64,000 bases of DNA from Burkholderia puraquae (GTDB lineage: Bacteria > Pseudomonadota > Gammaproteobacteria > Burkholderiales > Burkholderiaceae), in assembly GCF_002099195.1 (NCBI RefSeq), contig NZ_NBYX01000017.1:62001-126000 (forward strand), written 5' to 3'. This document shows positions 60,229 to 64,000 of this stretch, in pieces. Made by a program: the position numbers and the translations under genes. Position 1 is the first letter of the stretch; each line of letters starts with the position of its first letter. Below the pieces are notes generated by a model. That model had not been told where the DNA came from. It saw nothing but the letters and a program-made list of their open reading frames with translations, and did no database searches.

Positions 60229-61173
60229 CTACGCATCCACTTCCGCCGCGACCGGCCGGGCGCCGCTTTCGCGCATCCAGCGCACCTCGTCACCCGGGCT
60301 GCGGCCGAACAGCCGCTTGAACTCGCGGCTGAACTGCGACGCGCTCGCATAGCCGACACGCGCGGCCGCCGCACCGGCGCCCACCCCGTCCTGCACCATC
60401 ATCAGCCGCGCCTGGTGCAGCCGCGCGGCCTTCACGTACTGCATCGGCGACGTCGCCGTCACGTGCTTGAACTGCGCATGGAACACCGCGAGGCTCATGC
60501 CGGCCTCGCGCGCGAGCGTCTCGACGTCGAGGTCGGCCTTCAGGTCGGCATGGATGCGCCGCAGCGCCTTCGCGATGCGACCGAAGTGATGCTGCTGCAC
60601 GAGCGCCGCGCGGATCGCGTCGCCCTGCTCGCCCGTCAGCACCCGATACGCGATCTCGCGCATGATCGCGGGGCCCAGCACACGGGTGTCGTGCGGCGAC
60701 GCGAGCGCTTCGAGCAGCCGCACGACCGCGTCGGCCAGCGGCGCGTCAAGCGGGGTCGAATACACGCCGACCGGTTCGCTGACGGCCGCGCCGAGCGTCT
60801 CGTCGAGCAGGATCGCGAGCTCGGCGATCACGGCGAGATCGACGCGGATCGAGATCGCGAGAAACGGCTCGTCCATGCTCGCGAAGGTTTCGCATTCGAA
60901 CGGCAGCGGCACCGACAGCACCAGGTATTGCTGCGCGTCGTACACGAACGAGCGGTCGCCGAGATAGCCGAGCTTGCGGCCCTGGCACACGACGATGATG
61001 CTCGGCTCGTACAGCACGGGCATGCGCGGCGCGGGACGGCTCACGCGGAAGAATCGCACGCCGTCGAGCGCCGCGAGCGTGTCGCCCTCGTTCGGCGCGA
61101 GGCGCGTGTGCAGCTCGATCATGCGGCGCTGCACGCGGTCGCCCGAGTCAGCAAAAAGGGGCTGGAAGCTCAT
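60229..61173 (-). CDS. AraC-family transcriptional regulator
   Basis: A 314-residue regulator with an N-terminal AraC_N ligand-binding domain (PSIIVVCQGRKLGYLGDRSFVYDAQQYLVLSVPLPFECET) and two C-terminal helix-turn-helix motifs (LDVETLAREAGMSLAVFHAQFKHVTATSPMQYVKAARLHQARLMM; AAARVGYASASQFSREFKRLFGRSPGDEVRWMR). It is divergent from the zinc alcohol dehydrogenase gene, its likely target; this arrangement with the AraC_N type is common for aldehyde-responsive activators. The ATG at 61173 (MSFQPLF) is chosen; the frame is open upstream. Confidence 0.9.
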   Translation of the reverse strand: MSFQPLFADSGDRVQRRMIELHTRLAPNEGDTLAALDGVRFFRVSRPAPRMPVLYEPSIIVVCQGRKLGYLGDRSFVYDAQQYLVLSVPLPFECETFASMDEPFLAISIRVDLAVIAELAILLDETLGAAVSEPVGVYSTPLDAPLADAVVRLLEALASPHDTRVLGPAIMREIAYRVLTGEQGDAIRAALVQQHHFGRIAKALRRIHADLKADLDVETLAREAGMSLAVFHAQFKHVTATSPMQYVKAARLHQARLMMVQDGVGAGAAAARVGYASASQFSREFKRLFGRSPGDEVRWMRESGARPVAAEVDA

Positions 61174-61400
61174 CTGCGTGGTCCTGTCCGGCAAGAGAAT
61201 CTGGCTCGCAATGTAGCACCTTGAACGCGTTTTGACGGCTCTTTGCACGCAGTTAGAGAGGAATAGGCAAATCTTCCAGACCTTCGTGTATTTCGCTGCG
61301 GCGCTGCGCTCCTTACGATGACGTCCTGCCTCGCCGCATCGCCACATGATGCGACGGCAGTCTGTTTCGCCGGATGCTTTCCGGACAAGGAGCCCATCGC
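61174..61400. promoter_or_regulatory. divergent promoter region of the AraC gene and alcohol dehydrogenase
   Basis: About 225 bases, AT-richer than the genes. It should contain the AraC-type operator sites; no repeat could be assigned with confidence. AAGGAG precedes the dehydrogenase ATG. Confidence 0.45.
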
Positions 61401-62453
61401 ATGAGCACTACCTATGCCTACGCAGCGACCGATTCGCAGTCGCCGCTCGCCCCGTTCGAATTCCAGCGTCGCGCGCTGCGCGACCTCGACGTCCAGATCG
61501 ACGTCCTCTACTGCGGCGTCTGCCACTCGGACCTGCACCAGGCCCGCAACGAATGGCGCAACACGATCTATCCGGTCGTGCCGGGCCATGAAATCGTCGG
61601 CCGCGTGACCGCGACCGGCCCGCAGGTCTCGCGCTTCAAGGTCGGCGAGCTGGTCGGCGTCGGCTGCCTCGTCGATTCGTGCCGCACTTGCCCGAGCTGC
61701 GCCGACGGCCTCGAGCAATATTGCGAGAACGGCTTCGTCGGCACCTATAACGGCCAGGACCGCGTGACAGGCGACATCACGTTCGGCGGCTACTCGACGC
61801 AACTCGTCGTCGACGAGGCGTTCGTGCTGCGCGTGCCCGAGACGCTCGACCCGGCCGGCGCCGCGCCGCTCCTGTGCGCGGGGATCACGACCTACTCGCC
61901 GCTGCGGCAGTGGAACGTCGGCCCCGGCAAGAAGGTCGGCATCGTCGGGCTCGGCGGCCTCGGCCACATGGGCGTGAAGCTGGCGCGCGCAATGGGTGCG
62001 CACGTCGTGCTGTTCACCACGTCGCCGTCGAAGATCGAGGATGGCAAGCGTGTCGGCGCGCACGAAGTCGTGATCTCGAAGGACGAAGCGCAGATGAACG
62101 CGCACCTGAACAGCTTCGACTTCATCCTGAACACGGTCGCCGCGCAACACGACCTGAATCCGTTCCTGCACCTGCTGAAGCGCGACGGCACGATGACGCT
62201 CGTCGGCGCGCCGGAGCACGATCACCCGTCGCCGCAGGTGTTCAACCTGATCTTCAAGCGCCGCCGCCTCGCGGGCTCGCTGATCGGCGGGATCGCGGAA
62301 ACGCAGGAAATGCTCGACTTCTGCGCGGAGCACGGAATCACGTCGGATATCGAAACGATTCCGATGCAGCAGATCAACGCGGCCTACGAGCGGATGCTGA
62401 AGAGCGACGTGAAGTACCGGTTCGTGATCGACATGGCGTCGCTCAAGCAGTAA
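61401..62453 (+). CDS. zinc-dependent NAD(P) alcohol dehydrogenase (YahK/cinnamyl type)
   Basis: A 350-residue medium-chain dehydrogenase. Catalytic zinc ligands are Cys in VLYCGVCHSDLHQ, His-Glu in VVPGHEIVGRV, and a Cys later; structural zinc ligands are the cysteines of CRTCPSCADGLEQYC. The nucleotide fold has GLGGLGHMGVKLARAMGAHVVLFTTS; the pattern after GLGGLG fits NADP-using YahK/CAD aldehyde reductases. It reduces broad aliphatic and aromatic aldehydes. The ATG at 61401 has AAGGAG 9 bases upstream. Regulation by the adjacent AraC protein is likely. Confidence 0.92.
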   Translation: MSTTYAYAATDSQSPLAPFEFQRRALRDLDVQIDVLYCGVCHSDLHQARNEWRNTIYPVVPGHEIVGRVTATGPQVSRFKVGELVGVGCLVDSCRTCPSCADGLEQYCENGFVGTYNGQDRVTGDITFGGYSTQLVVDEAFVLRVPETLDPAGAAPLLCAGITTYSPLRQWNVGPGKKVGIVGLGGLGHMGVKLARAMGAHVVLFTTSPSKIEDGKRVGAHEVVISKDEAQMNAHLNSFDFILNTVAAQHDLNPFLHLLKRDGTMTLVGAPEHDHPSPQVFNLIFKRRRLAGSLIGGIAETQEMLDFCAEHGITSDIETIPMQQINAAYERMLKSDVKYRFVIDMASLKQ

Positions 62454-62492
62454 GCGCCCCCCGGCGGCACGCACGATCGCCGCCCCAAGCGA

Positions 62493-62523
62493 AACGGGCC
62501 GCATGTTCGACATGCGGCCCGTT
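62493..62523. terminator. strong hairpin between convergent genes
   Basis: A perfect 13-bp stem AACGGGCCGCATG/CATGCGGCCCGTT with a TTCGA loop, 40 bases after the alcohol dehydrogenase stop and 57 bases past the end of xth. It is followed by TCC rather than a T run and probably serves both directions. Confidence 0.75.
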
Positions 62524-62579
62524 CCTGCATCCGGCGACCGGATGCCCCGACAGCTACGCGCACGGCGTAGCGCGGGAGG

Positions 62580-63353
62580 TCACTTCGTGTAGTCGTAGTC
62601 CACCGTCAGCGGCGCATGGTCGCTGAACTTGATGTCCTTGAAGATCGACGTGCTTTTCGCGGTGCCGGCCACGCCCGGCGTCGCGATCTGGTAATCGATC
62701 CGCCACCCGACGTTCTTCGCATACGCCTGGCCGCGGTTGCTCCACCACGTGTACTGCTCGGCGCGCGGGTCGAGCGTGCGGAACACGTCGACATAGCCGA
62801 CATCGTCGAACAGCTTCGTGAGCCACTCGCGCTCTTCCGGCAGGCAGCCCGAATTCTTCTGGTTGCTCTTCCAGTTCTTGATGTCGATTTCCTTGTGGAC
62901 GATGTTCACGTCGCCGCACAGGATCACCTCGCGCTTCTTCTTCAGCGCGGCGAGGTGCGGCATGAACTCATCCATGAAGCGGTACTTCGCCTGCTGGCGT
63001 TCTTCGCCGCTCGAGCCGGACGGTACGTACACCGACACGACCGACAGCTTGCCGTAGCGCGCCTCGACGTAGCGCCCTTCGGCATCGAATTCGCTGCTGC
63101 CGAAACCGATGATCACGTCATCGGGCTCGCGGCGGCTGTACACGCCAGCACCGCTGTAACCCTTCTTCTCGGCGTGGTGGAAATAGCTCTTGAAGCCGTG
63201 CGGCTCGACGAATTCGGCGGGCAGGTCGTCGGCCGAGACCTTGATTTCCTGCACGCACACGCAATCGGCGTTCTGTTCGCCGAGCCACTCGAAGAAGCCC
63301 TTCTTCGCGGCGGAGCGGATGCCGTTCAGGTTGGCGGTAATCACTCGCATCAT
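62580..63353 (-). CDS. xth: exodeoxyribonuclease III
   Basis: A 257-residue AP endonuclease and 3'-exonuclease of base-excision repair. Metal and catalytic residues are in VCVQEIKVS (Glu), VILCGDVNIVHKEIDIKN (Asp, Asn), WRIDYQIATPG (Asp) and FSDHAPLTVDYDY (Asp-His). The GYSGAGVYSRREPD block is typical of the XthA group. Two adjacent ATG codons give MMRVITAN or MRVITAN; the second is equally likely. It is codirectional with the PPK2 gene upstream, with a 40-base gap. Confidence 0.95.
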   Translation of the reverse strand: MMRVITANLNGIRSAAKKGFFEWLGEQNADCVCVQEIKVSADDLPAEFVEPHGFKSYFHHAEKKGYSGAGVYSRREPDDVIIGFGSSEFDAEGRYVEARYGKLSVVSVYVPSGSSGEERQQAKYRFMDEFMPHLAALKKKREVILCGDVNIVHKEIDIKNWKSNQKNSGCLPEEREWLTKLFDDVGYVDVFRTLDPRAEQYTWWSNRGQAYAKNVGWRIDYQIATPGVAGTAKSTSIFKDIKFSDHAPLTVDYDYTK

Positions 63354-63393
63354 GTCGGATTCCGTTCAGTTCGATGTTTTACAGGGTGGCAGC

Positions 63394-64000
63394 TTAACGG
63401 ATCTTCACGCCTTCGAGCTCGGGCTTCGGCGGCGGGAATTCCAGCTTCATGTCGGTCATCGTGCGCAGCAGCAGCTCGGCGATCATCACGTTGCGGTGCG
63501 TCTTCGAGTTCGCCGGGATCACGTACCACGGCGCATGCTCGGCGGACGTCGCGGCGAGCGCGTCGCGGTAGGCGGACTGGTACGCGTCCCAGTGCTTGCG
63601 CGCGTCGAGATCGGAGATGTCGAACTTCCAGTGCTTGGTCGGATCGTCGATGCGCGCCTGCAGCCGCTCGCGCTGCTCGTCTTTCGAGATGTGCAGGAAG
63701 CACTTGATGATCGTCGTGCCGTTCTCGAACAGCATCGTCTCGAAATCGCGGATCTGCTGGTAGCGGCGCTCGCATTCCTTCGCGTCGATCAGGTTGAGCA
63801 CGCGCGGCACGAGCACGTCTTCATAGTGGCTGCGGTTGAAGATCGCGAGCTCGCCCGCGGCCGGCACCTGCGCATGCACGCGCCACAGGAAGTCGTGCGC
63901 GGCCTCGATCGGCGTGGGTGCCTTGAACGGCACCACGCGCAGGCCGAGCGGATCGACCTCGCGGAACACCGCGCGCACGGTGCCGTCCTTGCCGCTGGTA
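63394..64000 (-). CDS. polyphosphate kinase 2 (PPK2) family protein, partial
   Basis: The frame runs off the right edge, so about 202 C-terminal residues are seen. At the edge is TSGKDGTVRAVF, the Walker A-like motif of PPK2, followed by VPFKAPTPIEAAHDFLWRVHAQVPAAGELAIFNRSHYEDVLVPRV (lid and catalytic region) and IIKCFLHISKDEQRERLQARIDDPTKHWKFDISDLDARKHWDAYQSAYRDAL. PPK2 enzymes use polyphosphate to phosphorylate AMP, ADP or GDP; the subclass is not certain. Full length is usually 230-300 residues. It is likely co-transcribed with xth. Confidence 0.92.
   Translation of the reverse strand, partial: TSGKDGTVRAVFREVDPLGLRVVPFKAPTPIEAAHDFLWRVHAQVPAAGELAIFNRSHYEDVLVPRVLNLIDAKECERRYQQIRDFETMLFENGTTIIKCFLHISKDEQRERLQARIDDPTKHWKFDISDLDARKHWDAYQSAYRDALAATSAEHAPWYVIPANSKTHRNVMIAELLLRTMTDMKLEFPPPKPELEGVKIR

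Overview
The window looks like chromosome 1 of a Burkholderia, most likely a member of the Burkholderia cepacia complex. The reasons are the very high GC content with strongly GC-rich third codon positions, the gene orders fliFGHIJK, metK-lpxL-dapF-DUF484-xerC, dksA-hslVU, argB-slmA and metX-metW-ampG, and protein sequences typical of Burkholderiales. This assignment rests on recognising families and gene order, not on a database search. No tRNA, rRNA, CRISPR array or prophage was seen.

Layout. 1-8.4 kb: the end of an EEP-family hydrolase, a decayed LysE-type exporter, fpr (ferredoxin-NADP reductase), a small cytoplasmic two-component pair, an APC amino-acid permease, a tandem-repeat protein of unknown function behind an AT-rich leader, an XdhC-family protein, and a PepSY-type membrane protein behind a probable Fur box. 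8.6-18.7 kb: a flagellar cluster read outward from one divergent promoter region, with fliE-fliS-fliT, a FliK-like and an FlhB-like gene on the minus strand and fliFGHIJK on the plus strand. 18.8-29.3 kb: accessory metabolism (GMC oxidoreductase, coniferyl-aldehyde-type dehydrogenase, SrkA-type kinase, EamA exporter, aldo/keto reductase, PhyH dioxygenase) and several very small genes.

29.4-45.3 kb is mostly housekeeping: metK, lpxL, dapF, DUF484, xerC, an RlmI-like methyltransferase, a histidine-rich CobW metallochaperone, dksA without a zinc finger, hslVU, the redox-sensing regBA pair, argB, a pyrimidine nucleotidase and slmA. 45.5-55.6 kb looks like an inserted surface-adhesion island: a truncated ISAs1 transposase, a chaperone-usher fimbrial operon with two related pilins, and an autotransporter. 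55.6-64 kb returns to core genes: metX-metW, ampG, an M48-like protein that lacks its catalytic glutamate, an AraC regulator divergent from a zinc alcohol dehydrogenase, xth, and the start of a PPK2 gene.

The most interesting regulatory signal is a pair of SAM-II-type pseudoknot aptamers, one in the metX leader (about 55687-55791) and one in the metK leader on the minus strand (about 30658-30745). They share loop motifs, the GCUAAA element and matching pseudoknot pairings. If real, one RNA class would couple SAM level both to methionine synthesis and to SAM synthetase.
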